Assembly: GCA_019634735.1 (NCBI GenBank)
Contig: JAHCAT010000001.1
Location: 124,001 to 188,000, forward strand
Direction: 5' to 3'
From: Lysobacterales bacterium
GTDB taxonomy: Bacteria > Pseudomonadota > Gammaproteobacteria > Xanthomonadales > UBA2363
DNA: 64,000 bases
Below the pieces are notes generated by a model. The model was not told where the DNA came from. It was given only the letters and a program-made list of their open reading frames with translations, and did no database searches. Both the position numbers and the translations under genes were made by a program. This document shows, one piece after another, positions 56,874-64,000 of the stretch (position 1 is the stretch's first letter; the number at the start of each line of letters is the position of its first letter).

Positions 56874-57230
56874 ATGATGACTACCACCAAGGTATCCCTG
56901 CTGACGAGTGACTCGGCAAAGGAGCGTGCCCTGGTGACGTGGCTGCTCAAGCGGGAGGCTTTCCTGGTGGAGATGTCCAACAAGGATTGGCGACTGTTCC
57001 TCAAGGTCCTGCGGTTGATGGAGGAATCCGACGCGAAGCCTGTACTGGGTGGCATCCTGAATGCAATGCGGCTTCCATTGGCAATAGGAAAGCTGATGCG
57101 ATCCTGTGCTTCCGTTGCACCTCTCATGGAGGTTGCGATAGCCGGCAAGGTTGATATCGAGATGGTGGATGCTCGCGACGAGGTCGTTGTTGCAGCAGTG
57201 CGGCCGAGGCTCGCCTCGTCTGAGGAGTGA
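56874..57230 (+). CDS. Hypothetical soluble protein
   Basis: 118 residues; start at 56874 (ATG ATG). No signal peptide and no helix; sequence such as SAKERALVTWLLKREAF and DWRLFLKVLRLMEESDA looks helical and acidic. No family recognised. AT-richer than its neighbours. It ends 57 bases before the leader of the large gene. Confidence 0.45.
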   Translation: MMTTTKVSLLTSDSAKERALVTWLLKREAFLVEMSNKDWRLFLKVLRLMEESDAKPVLGGILNAMRLPLAIGKLMRSCASVAPLMEVAIAGKVDIEMVDARDEVVVAAVRPRLASSEE

Positions 57231-57286
57231 AGTGGTGAGCTGATTCCGGGCGTGGCCCGGATGTCGTGGCGGTGGGCGCCCGCGCC

Positions 57287-57367
57287 AACCCCACCCCCGC
57301 CCCCCGCGCGTTGCTACCCTGCATCGCCACCAGGTAGGGGAAGCACATGCGTCGCTGGGTGATCGGG
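57287..57367 (+). promoter_or_regulatory. Leader and start of the giant membrane-protein gene (source of the copied 81-bp unit)
   Basis: Contains CCACCCCCGCCCCCCGCGCG, TTGCTACCCTGCAT (a plausible extended -10, TACCCT), GGGGAAGCAC as ribosome site and ATGCGTCGCTGG. Near-identical copies sit at 52642-52722 and 56120-56200. Since only here does the ATG open a long gene, this is taken as the source. Confidence 0.65.
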
Positions 57368-60300
57368 TTCGTGGGGTGGGCTGCGCTGTTTCTGGGCGCG
57401 GCGGCGGTGCCGGCGCAGCCGGCGGTCGAGGTGCCGGCGGCGCTGGCGCCGTGGACGGCCTGGGTGCTGGAGGGTCATGAACACCGGCGCTGTCCGTTCG
57501 TGCTGGGGCAGGGGCCGGGCGGTGCCGGGCAGCATGCCTGTGCCTGGCCCGGGCTGCTCGATCTTGCGGTGACCGCCGAGGGCGCCCGCTTCAGCCTGGG
57601 CTGGCGGGTGCTGGCGCCGTCCTGGGTGGCGCTGCCGGGCGAGGCGCGGCATCCGCCGCTGGCGGTGACCGTCGATGGCCGGCCGGCGGCGTGGCAATGG
57701 CGGGGCGGGGTTCCGATGCTGTGGCTGGCCGCCGGCGAGCACCGCATCGAGGGTCGCCTGGACTGGACGCGCCGGCCGGAACGGCTGGCGGTGCCGGAGG
57801 CGATCGCCCTGCTGGCGTTGCGCCTTGATGGCGAGCCGGTGCCGGTGCCCGAGCGCGCCGGCGCCCAGCTCTGGCTGGGCCGGCGGCAGGTCGAGCAGGC
57901 GCAGGACAGCCTGGGCCTGAAGGTGTTCCGACTGCTGACCGACGGCGTGCCGCAGCGACTGGAGACGCGCCTGCAGGTCGAGGTCGGCGGCCGCGCCCGC
58001 GAGATCGTGCTGGGGCCGGCCTTGCCGCCAGGGTTCGCGATCACCGCGCTGGACGGTCCGCTTCCCGCGGCCCTGGACGGCGAGGGCCGGCTGCGCGTGC
58101 AGGTACGCCCGGGCACCTGGGTTCTAACGTTGCACGCGCGCGGGAAAGAGATCGGCGCGGACTTCGCCGCCGCGACGGCACCGGCACCCTGGCCGGCGCA
58201 GGAAGTGTGGAGCGTGCAGACCGATCCCGGCCTGCGCGTGGTGCAGCCGGAAGGGACGCGGCCGGTCGATCCGGGCCAGGCCGGCTCGCCCTTCGACGGC
58301 AGCCTGCCGGCCTTCCTGGTCGACGCCGAAGGCGGACTGGCGCTGGCCGAACGCAGTCGCGGCCGCCCGGTCGGGGCGCCGCACCGGCTGTCGCTGACGC
58401 GCGCACTGTGGCTGGACTTCGACGGCCGCGGCCTGGTCGCGCGCGACCGCATCGGTGGCCAGCTGGCTCAGGGCACCCGCCTGGACATGGCGCCGCCCTG
58501 GCGCCTGGAACGCGCCAGCGTCGACGGCCAGGACCAGCTGCTGACCGATGCCGGGCAGGGCACCGGTGTCGAGCTGCGCCAGACTCGCCTCGACCTCGCC
58601 GCGACCGCGCGCCTGGCCGGCTGGCACACGGTGCCGGTGGCCGGCTGGCGGCACGCCTTCGATGGCGCATCGCTGAGCCTGCAACTGCCGCCCGGCTGGT
58701 CGCTGGCGCATGTCTCGGGCGCCGACCGGGTGCCGGCCGCCTGGACCGCGCGCTGGCGCCTGCTCGACGTGTTCCTGGCCAGCCTGCTGGTGGTGCTGGC
58801 GCTGCGGGCGCTGGGGCCGCTGCCGGCGGTCGTGGTGCTTGCCTACTTGCTGCTGGGCTACCACAGCGCCGGGGCGCCGCTGTGGACCCTGGTGGCGCTG
58901 CTGGTGCTGGCCCTGGTGCGCGGCTGGCTGCCATCCGGTCGTGTCGACCGGGCCGCTGTCGTCACCGGGGGCGTGGCCTTCGTCGCGGCGGTCCTGGTCG
59001 CCCTGCCGTTCGCGGCGGGCCAGGTGCGCCTGGCGCTGTACCCGCAGCTCGAGCAGGACCGCGTGCTGTCCGGTCAGGAAGCGGCACTGGCGCGCCATCG
59101 CCAGGCCAGGAACGAGGTCGCGCCGGTGTTCATGGAGCCGCCCACGGAAAGTGCCGAGGCGACGCTCGACCGCGTCGAGGTCACCGGCAGCCGGATGCAG
59201 GCCCTCCGGGCCCCGGCGGCGCCACCCGCGCCGGCGGCACCGCCCGTGGCGGTGGAGCCGGCGCCCGCTCTCGACGAGTATCCGGCCGACACCGTCCTGC
59301 AGGCCGGGCAGGGCGACCCGGACTGGCACTGGCAGCACGTCGACATCCTGCTGTCCGGGCCGGTCGCCGAAGACCAGACGCTGCGCCTGTGGCTGAGTCC
59401 ACCCTGGCTGACCCGCCTGGGTCGTCTGGCCCTGGTGGTGCTGCTGGGCTGGCTGCTCTGGCGCCTGCGGCCGGGCCAGGATGCCCGGGCCCTGTTCCGC
59501 GGCCTGCGCTGGCCGGGGTCCGGTCACGCCGCGGGGGCCACGGCGCTTCCGGCCGCTCTGCTGGCAATCGCGGGGTTTCTGCAGCAGGCGCCGGCGCTGG
59601 CGCAAGCAGGCGCCCTGCCGTCGCCGGAGCTGCTCGCCGAACTGCGCGAGCGCCTGCTGCGCGCGCCGCCCTGCGTGCCCGATTGCGCGCGCCTGGACCG
59701 GGCGGAGATCGAGCTCGACGGTCGCCGCCTGCGCCTGCGCCTGGACTTCGATGCCGCGGCCGACGTGCTGGCGCCGCTGCCGGAAGGCGGCCGCCTGAGC
59801 GCACCGGTGGCGGTGCGGGTTGGCGGCAGCCAGGTGCCGGTGCTGCGCCGCGATGGCCAGACCTGGCTGCGTCTGCAGCCCGGTCGCCAACAGGCCGAGC
59901 TGGAACTGGTGCTGGCCGCCGGCGACGCCGTCGACCTGCGCTTCCCGCTGGCGCCAGGCCGTGTCGCAGTGCGTGCGCCGGGCTGGGACGTGTCCGGACT
60001 GGACGGCCCGCGCCTGCAGGGCGACAGCCTGCAGCTGGCCCGGCAACGCCAGGTGGCCCCTGCCGGCCAGGACGATGCCGAAGACGTCGCCGCGGGCGTC
60101 GAGGCGCCGGTCTTCGTGCAGGTCGAACGCACCGTGCACCTGGGCCTGGACTGGACGGTCTCGACGCGCGTGCTGCGCGTCGCGCCGTCGTCCGCGGGCT
60201 TCACGGTGACGGTGCCGCTGCTGCCTGGCGAGCGCCCGCACGACGATCGCCTGGAGGTCGATGACGGCCAGGTGCGCCTGGCCTTCTCGCGCGGCCAGCA

Positions 60301-61495
60301 GCAGGTGGCCTGGCGGTCGTCGCTGCCGGTGACCCCGCAGCTGCGCCTGGAGGCACCCCCGCTGGCGCAGCGCGCCGAGCGCTGGCTGGTGGTGGTCGGG
60401 CCGTTCTGGCGGACCGGCTTCTCCGGCACGCCGGCCCTGGCCAGCGGCGACCCGGGCAGCACCTGGCACTTCGCACCCTTCCCCGGCGAGCACCTGGTGC
60501 TGGAGGTCGCGCGCCCGGGTGCGTTCGCGGGCAGCAGCCAGGCCATCGACCGCGCCCACCTGCTGGTCGTCGGCAATCCCCGCCTGACCGAGGCACGGCT
60601 GAACTACGTGCTCCGTGCCACCCGTGCCGGCCAGCAGAGCCTGCGCCTGCCGGCCGATGCCGAACTGCTGTCGGTGGCCATCGATGGCCGAGCCCACCAC
60701 CTGCTGCCCGAGGACGGCGTGCTGACCTTGCCGGTGCTGCCCGGCAGCCGTCGCGTCGAGCTGCTGTTCCGCCAGTCCGGCGGCGTCGGTCCGTGGTGGC
60801 GCAGTCCGGCGGTGGACCTGGGTGTGCCGGTCGCCAACCTCGATCTCGAGATGGCGCCCCCCGGTGGCCGCTGGCTGCTGTGGGCGCACGGCGGCGGGGT
60901 CGGTCCGGCCGTTCTGTACTGGCCCTACCTGGTCGTGCTGCTGGCGGTCGCCGTGGCACTGGCGCGCACCGGCCTGACGCCGCTGGGTACCGGCGCCTGG
61001 CTGCTGCTGGGCCTGGGCTTCTCGACGGTGTCCTGGCAGGCCGGGGCCGTGGTCGCGGCGTGGCTGCTGGTGCTGGGCTGGCGCGGCAGGCAGGCGGACC
61101 TGGCCGGTCACCGGGCGTTCGCGCTGCTGCAGGTCGGCCTGCTGGGCCTGACCGCGATCGCGCTGCTGGGCCTGCTGACCGCGATTCCTGTGGCCCTGCT
61201 CGGCCAGCCGGAGATGCATGTCGCCGGCAATGGCTCCAGCGCCAGTGTGCTGCGCTGGTTCTTCGACCGTACCGGCGATGGCCTGCCGCAGGTCGGCGTG
61301 CTGAGCCTGCCGCTGTGGCTGTACCAGCTCGCCATCCTGGCCTGGGCGCTGTGGCTGGCCAATGCGCTGCTCGGCTGGCTGCGCTGGGGCTGGGGCTGCC
61401 TGGGTCGCGGCGGGCTGTGGCCGCAGCGGGCGGTGCAGGGTGGAGCGGCAGTCCAGGATGCTGCGTCGACGACCGATGCGGCACCGGTGCCATGA
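57347..61495 (+). CDS. Giant membrane-anchored protein of unknown function
   Basis: A 1382-residue protein: signal peptide to VPAQPA, ~460 residues of extracytoplasmic beta-rich sequence (PWTAWVLEGHEHRRCPF near the start), then a helix cluster at ~470-570 (VFLASLLVVLALRAL, VVVLAYLLLGY, LVALLVLALVRGW, GGVAFVAAVLVALPFA). Next come a proline-rich periplasmic stretch and a helix near 690, a second large beta-rich part, and four or more C-terminal helices ending in a polar tail. A TonB-box-like motif TLDRVEVTGSRM lies at 606-617. No family is recognised; the architecture could be a cell-envelope assembly or sensing protein. Its stop overlaps the ATPase gene by ATGA. Confidence 0.75.
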   Translation: MRRWVIGFVGWAALFLGAAAVPAQPAVEVPAALAPWTAWVLEGHEHRRCPFVLGQGPGGAGQHACAWPGLLDLAVTAEGARFSLGWRVLAPSWVALPGEARHPPLAVTVDGRPAAWQWRGGVPMLWLAAGEHRIEGRLDWTRRPERLAVPEAIALLALRLDGEPVPVPERAGAQLWLGRRQVEQAQDSLGLKVFRLLTDGVPQRLETRLQVEVGGRAREIVLGPALPPGFAITALDGPLPAALDGEGRLRVQVRPGTWVLTLHARGKEIGADFAAATAPAPWPAQEVWSVQTDPGLRVVQPEGTRPVDPGQAGSPFDGSLPAFLVDAEGGLALAERSRGRPVGAPHRLSLTRALWLDFDGRGLVARDRIGGQLAQGTRLDMAPPWRLERASVDGQDQLLTDAGQGTGVELRQTRLDLAATARLAGWHTVPVAGWRHAFDGASLSLQLPPGWSLAHVSGADRVPAAWTARWRLLDVFLASLLVVLALRALGPLPAVVVLAYLLLGYHSAGAPLWTLVALLVLALVRGWLPSGRVDRAAVVTGGVAFVAAVLVALPFAAGQVRLALYPQLEQDRVLSGQEAALARHRQARNEVAPVFMEPPTESAEATLDRVEVTGSRMQALRAPAAPPAPAAPPVAVEPAPALDEYPADTVLQAGQGDPDWHWQHVDILLSGPVAEDQTLRLWLSPPWLTRLGRLALVVLLGWLLWRLRPGQDARALFRGLRWPGSGHAAGATALPAALLAIAGFLQQAPALAQAGALPSPELLAELRERLLRAPPCVPDCARLDRAEIELDGRRLRLRLDFDAAADVLAPLPEGGRLSAPVAVRVGGSQVPVLRRDGQTWLRLQPGRQQAELELVLAAGDAVDLRFPLAPGRVAVRAPGWDVSGLDGPRLQGDSLQLARQRQVAPAGQDDAEDVAAGVEAPVFVQVERTVHLGLDWTVSTRVLRVAPSSAGFTVTVPLLPGERPHDDRLEVDDGQVRLAFSRGQQQVAWRSSLPVTPQLRLEAPPLAQRAERWLVVVGPFWRTGFSGTPALASGDPGSTWHFAPFPGEHLVLEVARPGAFAGSSQAIDRAHLLVVGNPRLTEARLNYVLRATRAGQQSLRLPADAELLSVAIDGRAHHLLPEDGVLTLPVLPGSRRVELLFRQSGGVGPWWRSPAVDLGVPVANLDLEMAPPGGRWLLWAHGGGVGPAVLYWPYLVVLLAVAVALARTGLTPLGTGAWLLLGLGFSTVSWQAGAVVAAWLLVLGWRGRQADLAGHRAFALLQVGLLGLTAIALLGLLTAIPVALLGQPEMHVAGNGSSASVLRWFFDRTGDGLPQVGVLSLPLWLYQLAILAWALWLANALLGWLRWGWGCLGRGGLWPQRAVQGGAAVQDAASTTDAAPVP

Positions 61496-62148
61496 GCTTC
61501 GTGGTGTCCTGGAGCGGCGGCAAGGACAGCGCGCTGGCGCTGGCGCGGGCACGGCAGGCCTTGGGTGACGACGGCATCGTGCTGACCATGTTCACCGAGG
61601 GCGGCGAGCGCTCGCGTGCGCATGGCCTGGTGCGCGCGATCCTCGAAGCCCAGGCAACTGCGCTGGGCCTGCCCCTGGTCACCGGCTCGGCGACCTGGGA
61701 CGACTACACGCCGGTGTTCGTGCGCACCCTGGCCGGTCTGCGCGAACGGCAAGGGGTGACCGCTGCGGTCTTTGGCGACATCGACCTGCAGGCCCATCGC
61801 GACTGGTGCCTGCGCGCCTGCGCCGAGGCCGGCGTCGAGTGTCTGCACCCCCTGTGGGGCGAGCCGCGCGAGGCGCTGGTGCAGGAGGCGATCGCGCGCG
61901 GCATCGAGGCGACCGTAGTCGCGGTGCGCGCCGACGTGCTGGCGCCGGACCTGCTCGGACGGCGACTCGATGCCGGTCTGCTCGCCGAGTTCGCGGCGAC
62001 CGGCATCGACCTGGCCGGCGAGCAGGGCGAGTACCACACGGTGGTCACCGGCGGCCCGGGCTTTCGGGCACCGTTGCACCTGGAGCCTGGAGCGCGGGTG
62101 CTGCGCGACGGCTACTGGTTCCTCGACCTGGCGCTGGCCGCGCCGTGA
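61492..62148 (+). CDS. PP-loop ATPase of the diphthine-ammonia-ligase-like family
   Basis: 218 residues with the N-terminal pyrophosphatase loop SWSGGKDSALALARA, then RSRAHGLVRAILEAQATALGLP, ITAAVFGDIDLQAH-type segment, HPLWGEPREALVQEAI and the C-terminal DLAGEQGEYHTVV. Same family as archaeal/eukaryotic Dph6 (ATP-dependent amidation), but bacteria lack diphthamide, so the bacterial role is different and not known. Coupled to the preceding giant gene by ATGA and to the EamA gene by GTGA. Confidence 0.85.
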   Translation: MSFVVSWSGGKDSALALARARQALGDDGIVLTMFTEGGERSRAHGLVRAILEAQATALGLPLVTGSATWDDYTPVFVRTLAGLRERQGVTAAVFGDIDLQAHRDWCLRACAEAGVECLHPLWGEPREALVQEAIARGIEATVVAVRADVLAPDLLGRRLDAGLLAEFAATGIDLAGEQGEYHTVVTGGPGFRAPLHLEPGARVLRDGYWFLDLALAAP

Positions 62149-62993
62149 GCGTGCGGATCCCGGCGCTGCGCCTGCTGGCGGCGGCGCTGGCGCTGGCCGG
62201 CTTCGCCGCCAATTCGCTGCTGTGCCGTGCCGCCCTGGCCGGCACCGGCACCGATCCGGCCAGCTTCACCGCGCTGCGGCTGGCCAGCGGGGCGGTGGTG
62301 CTGGGTCTGCTGGTCTTGCCACGGCAGGGCCAGCGGCTGGCCGGCAACTGGCGCGCGGCACTGTGGCTGTTCGCGTATGCCGCGCTGTTCTCCTGGGCCT
62401 ATCTGGGCCTGACCGCGGCGACCGGTGCCTTGCTGCTGTTCGCGGCGGTGCAGGTGACCGTGGCCGGTACCGGCCTGCTGGCCGGCGAGCGGCCGGGTGT
62501 GGCGGGTCTTGCCGGCCTGCTGCTGGCCATGGCAGGTGTGGTGGTGCTGCTGTTGCCAGGACTCGCAGCCCCGTCGCCGTTGGCGGCGGGCGCCATGCTG
62601 GCGGCTGGCGTCGCCTGGGGCCTGTACACGCTGCGCGGTCGCGGCAGCCGCGCACCGCTGGCCGACACCGCTGGCAACTTCCTTCGCACGCTGCCGATGG
62701 CCGTCGCGCTGCTGCTGATCGCCTGGCCCGGCCTGCGCATGGATGGGCAGGGCGCGCTGCTGGCGGTGCTGTCCGGCGCTTTGGCCTCCGGGATCGGCTA
62801 TGCCCTGTGGTATGCGGCGCTGCCGTGGCTGCCAGCCGTGACCGCCGCCAGCCTGCAGCTGACGGTGCCGGTGCTGACCGCGGTGGCGGGTGCCGTGCTG
62901 CTCGCCGAAGCGCTCACCCTGCGAGTTGCAGTCGCCGGCGCCATGGTGCTGGCCGGCATCGCGATGGTGCTCGTCCGGAGACGTCGCTGCTGA
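62145..62993 (+). CDS. EamA-family (DMT) transporter
   Basis: 282 residues with about ten helices in two EamA repeats: FAANSLLCRAAL, FTALRLASGAVVLGLLVLP in the first; AGVAWGLYTLRGRG and LSGALASGIGYALWYAALPWLP in the second; typical small-metabolite exporter of the drug/metabolite superfamily. The GTG start overlaps the PP-loop gene stop. Substrate unknown. Confidence 0.88.
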   Translation: MSVRIPALRLLAAALALAGFAANSLLCRAALAGTGTDPASFTALRLASGAVVLGLLVLPRQGQRLAGNWRAALWLFAYAALFSWAYLGLTAATGALLLFAAVQVTVAGTGLLAGERPGVAGLAGLLLAMAGVVVLLLPGLAAPSPLAAGAMLAAGVAWGLYTLRGRGSRAPLADTAGNFLRTLPMAVALLLIAWPGLRMDGQGALLAVLSGALASGIGYALWYAALPWLPAVTAASLQLTVPVLTAVAGAVLLAEALTLRVAVAGAMVLAGIAMVLVRRRRC

Positions 62994-63064
62994 GGCGGAC
63001 AGGGGACGCGCGAAGCGATACGGGCCCGGGCTGTCCCCGGAGCCACGCCGCCGGCCGGCTAATC

Positions 63065-63290
63065 AGCGTCGTGTCTCAGCTCCGGATCGGGGACCAAGGG
63101 CCAGGACCCGGTGTTCGGTGAGCGCAGCGCGCTGTGCTCCTCTCTCCCCGTGGGAGAGGGGCCGGAGGGGAGGGCGGGGCGGGCCATGATCTGCATCGCT
63201 GCCGGCGCAGCGGCGTGCGCTGGCCGGGGCGGCCCTCTCCCCCGCCCCTCCCCCGCAGGCGGGGGAGGGGAGAAGTGCGGTGCCGCGGCC
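63065..63290. repeat. Composite palindromic intergenic repeat, copy 3 (inverted)
   Basis: Inverse of 23880-24130: GGACCAAGGGCCAGGAC, GGTGAGCGCAGCGCGCTGTG, the CTCTCC/GGAGAGG hairpin, GCCATGATCTGCATCGCTGC and the CCCTCCCCCGC/GCGGGGGAGGG hairpin. It lies past the end of the EamA gene; the stretch 62994-63894 has no gene. Confidence 0.85.
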
Positions 63291-63294
63291 AGTC

Positions 63295-63409
63295 CGGGAC
63301 TCGGGACTCGGGACTCGGGACTCGGGACTCGGGACTCGGGACTCGGGACTCGGGACTCGGGACTCGGGAATCGGGAATCGGGAATCGGGAATCGGGAATC
63401 GGGAATCGG
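63295..63409. repeat. Tandem repeat CGGGACT then CGGGAAT
   Basis: About ten copies of CGGGACT followed, at about 63366, by six copies of CGGGAAT. The first unit is the same as at 28285-28406, on the same strand. Confidence 0.95.
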
Positions 63410-63700
63410 GGTGCGCGACTTGGAGCGCGCGCTGCTCCCCTCTCCCTCTGGGAGAGGGGCCGGGGGAGAGGGTCGGGGCTGGCCATGATCTGCATCGCTG
63501 CCGGCCCAGCGGCGTGCGCTGGCCGGGGCGGCCCTCTCCCCCGCCCCTCCCCCGCAGGCGGAGGAGGGGAGAAGTGCTGTGCCGTCGCACTGGCGATACG
63601 TCGCCTGGCAGTGGACTGAGGCACGATGCCAATCAGATCCTGGAGAGGGGAGAAGTGCGTTGCCGTCGCACCGGCGACGCGCCGCCTGGCAGTGGGCAGA
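63410..63700. repeat. Composite palindromic repeats, copies 4 and 5
   Basis: CTCCCTCT/GGGAGAGG hairpin, then a 100-base direct repeat of 63181-63280 at 63481-63580 (CCATGATCTGCATCGCTGCC through GGGGAGAAGTGC), then two copies of a shorter unit, GAGAAGTGC.TGCCGTCGCA.CGGCGA with CGCCTGGCAGTGG, at 63571-63620 and 63649-63700. Confidence 0.85.
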
Positions 63701-63894
63701 GACTCTACGCCGATCAGGTCCGGCCGGACTGTTCACGTGGAGGCGAAGTGCGGCCGTCGTCGTCGAGTCGTGGTGCGGTCAGCGGACCGTTGCGCAGCAT
63801 CTGCGTGACACGGCGTCGTTCCGACCAACGGGAGCCGACTGCGCCACGGCGCAGAGAACGGCGGGCGCAGCAGGGGTCTCATGGAAGGCCCGGG

Positions 63895-64000
63895 TCAGTC
63901 GTAGTCGACCACCAGCACGCGGCCGTCGAGGGCACTCACCTTCAGTTCGACCTTGCGGCCGTCGCCATCGTTGGCGTCGAGTTCCCAGATGGCATCGTCC
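63895..64000 (-). CDS. PepSY-like domain protein, C-terminal end (5' part outside window)
   Basis: The reverse frame reads DAIWELDANDGDGRKVELK, then DGRVLVVDYD and a stop. WE-x-D.DG.xVEL.V.A..G.VL is the end of a PepSY repeat, found in small exported proteins of Xanthomonadales next to two-component systems. Only 35 residues are in the window. Confidence 0.6.
   Translation of the reverse strand, partial: DDAIWELDANDGDGRKVELKVSALDGRVLVVDYD

Noticed and set aside
63059..63808. Several ORFs of 60 to 225 residues in the last kilobase
   Set aside because: All lie in tandem and palindromic repeats and contain repeated PSPESRV- or DSGLGTR-type peptides.

Overview
This is a GC-rich bacterial chromosome segment. 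Gene content and style point to a gammaproteobacterium of the Xanthomonadales/Lysobacterales (Rhodanobacteraceae-like). The pointers are a bifunctional hisB inside a compact his operon, a recC-recB-recD cluster, an Entner-Doudoroff operon, a large TonB-dependent receptor paired with a GH3 enzyme and an SSS-type symporter, and GC-rich palindromic and 7-bp tandem intergenic repeats. The assignment is inference from style, not from a marker gene.

Layout. 1-5531: an accessory island of four short Rhs C-terminal tips. Each has a nearly identical core, three have different tails, and they are interleaved with small exported, lipoprotein or membrane genes that are candidate immunity partners; an IS66-family remnant lies among them. 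5853-15057 (minus strand): recC, recB and recD with overlapping stop/start codons, preceded by a ~280-bp array of 7-bp repeats. 15738-19863 (minus): an AbgT-type transporter, a GreB-like factor with an internal insertion, and asparagine synthetase. 20068-23808: lemA, a DUF2207 membrane protein and a secreted beta-helix protein. 24168-28284: a HerA-like ATPase (minus), N-formylglutamate amidohydrolase, a PQQ-type sugar dehydrogenase and a small membrane protein. 28660-36086: a TrpR/YerC-like regulator and hisGDCBHAFI, almost all overlapping by 4 nt. 36355-51168: a sugar-use region in which GH3 glucosidase, TonB receptor and sodium/sugar symporter face a LacI regulator and a glucokinase, followed by the operon zwf-pgl-edd-glk-eda on the minus strand. 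Together these could release glucose from a glucan or oligosaccharide, import it, phosphorylate it and degrade it through the Entner-Doudoroff route. 51600-57230: a second Rhs island with broken Rhs pieces, one Rhs tip with a cysteine-rich tail, small membrane and lipoprotein genes, and a duplicated leader sequence. 57347-62993: a very large membrane protein of unknown function, a PP-loop ATPase and an EamA transporter, translationally coupled. 62994-64000: dense intergenic repeats and the end of a PepSY-like gene.

Most notable points: (i) the tandem Rhs-tip arrays with candidate effector/immunity pairs, including a zincin-like tail; (ii) an 81-bp leader including the start codon of the 57347 gene that recurs twice upstream beside Rhs debris; (iii) two paralogous cysteine-bearing lipoproteins in the second island; (iv) a TonB-box-like motif inside the giant membrane protein; (v) a near-perfect LacI-type operator before the GH3 gene; (vi) related 7-bp repeat arrays at three places next to a family of palindromic repeats. 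All functional links are read from sequence and family knowledge only; no searches were run.
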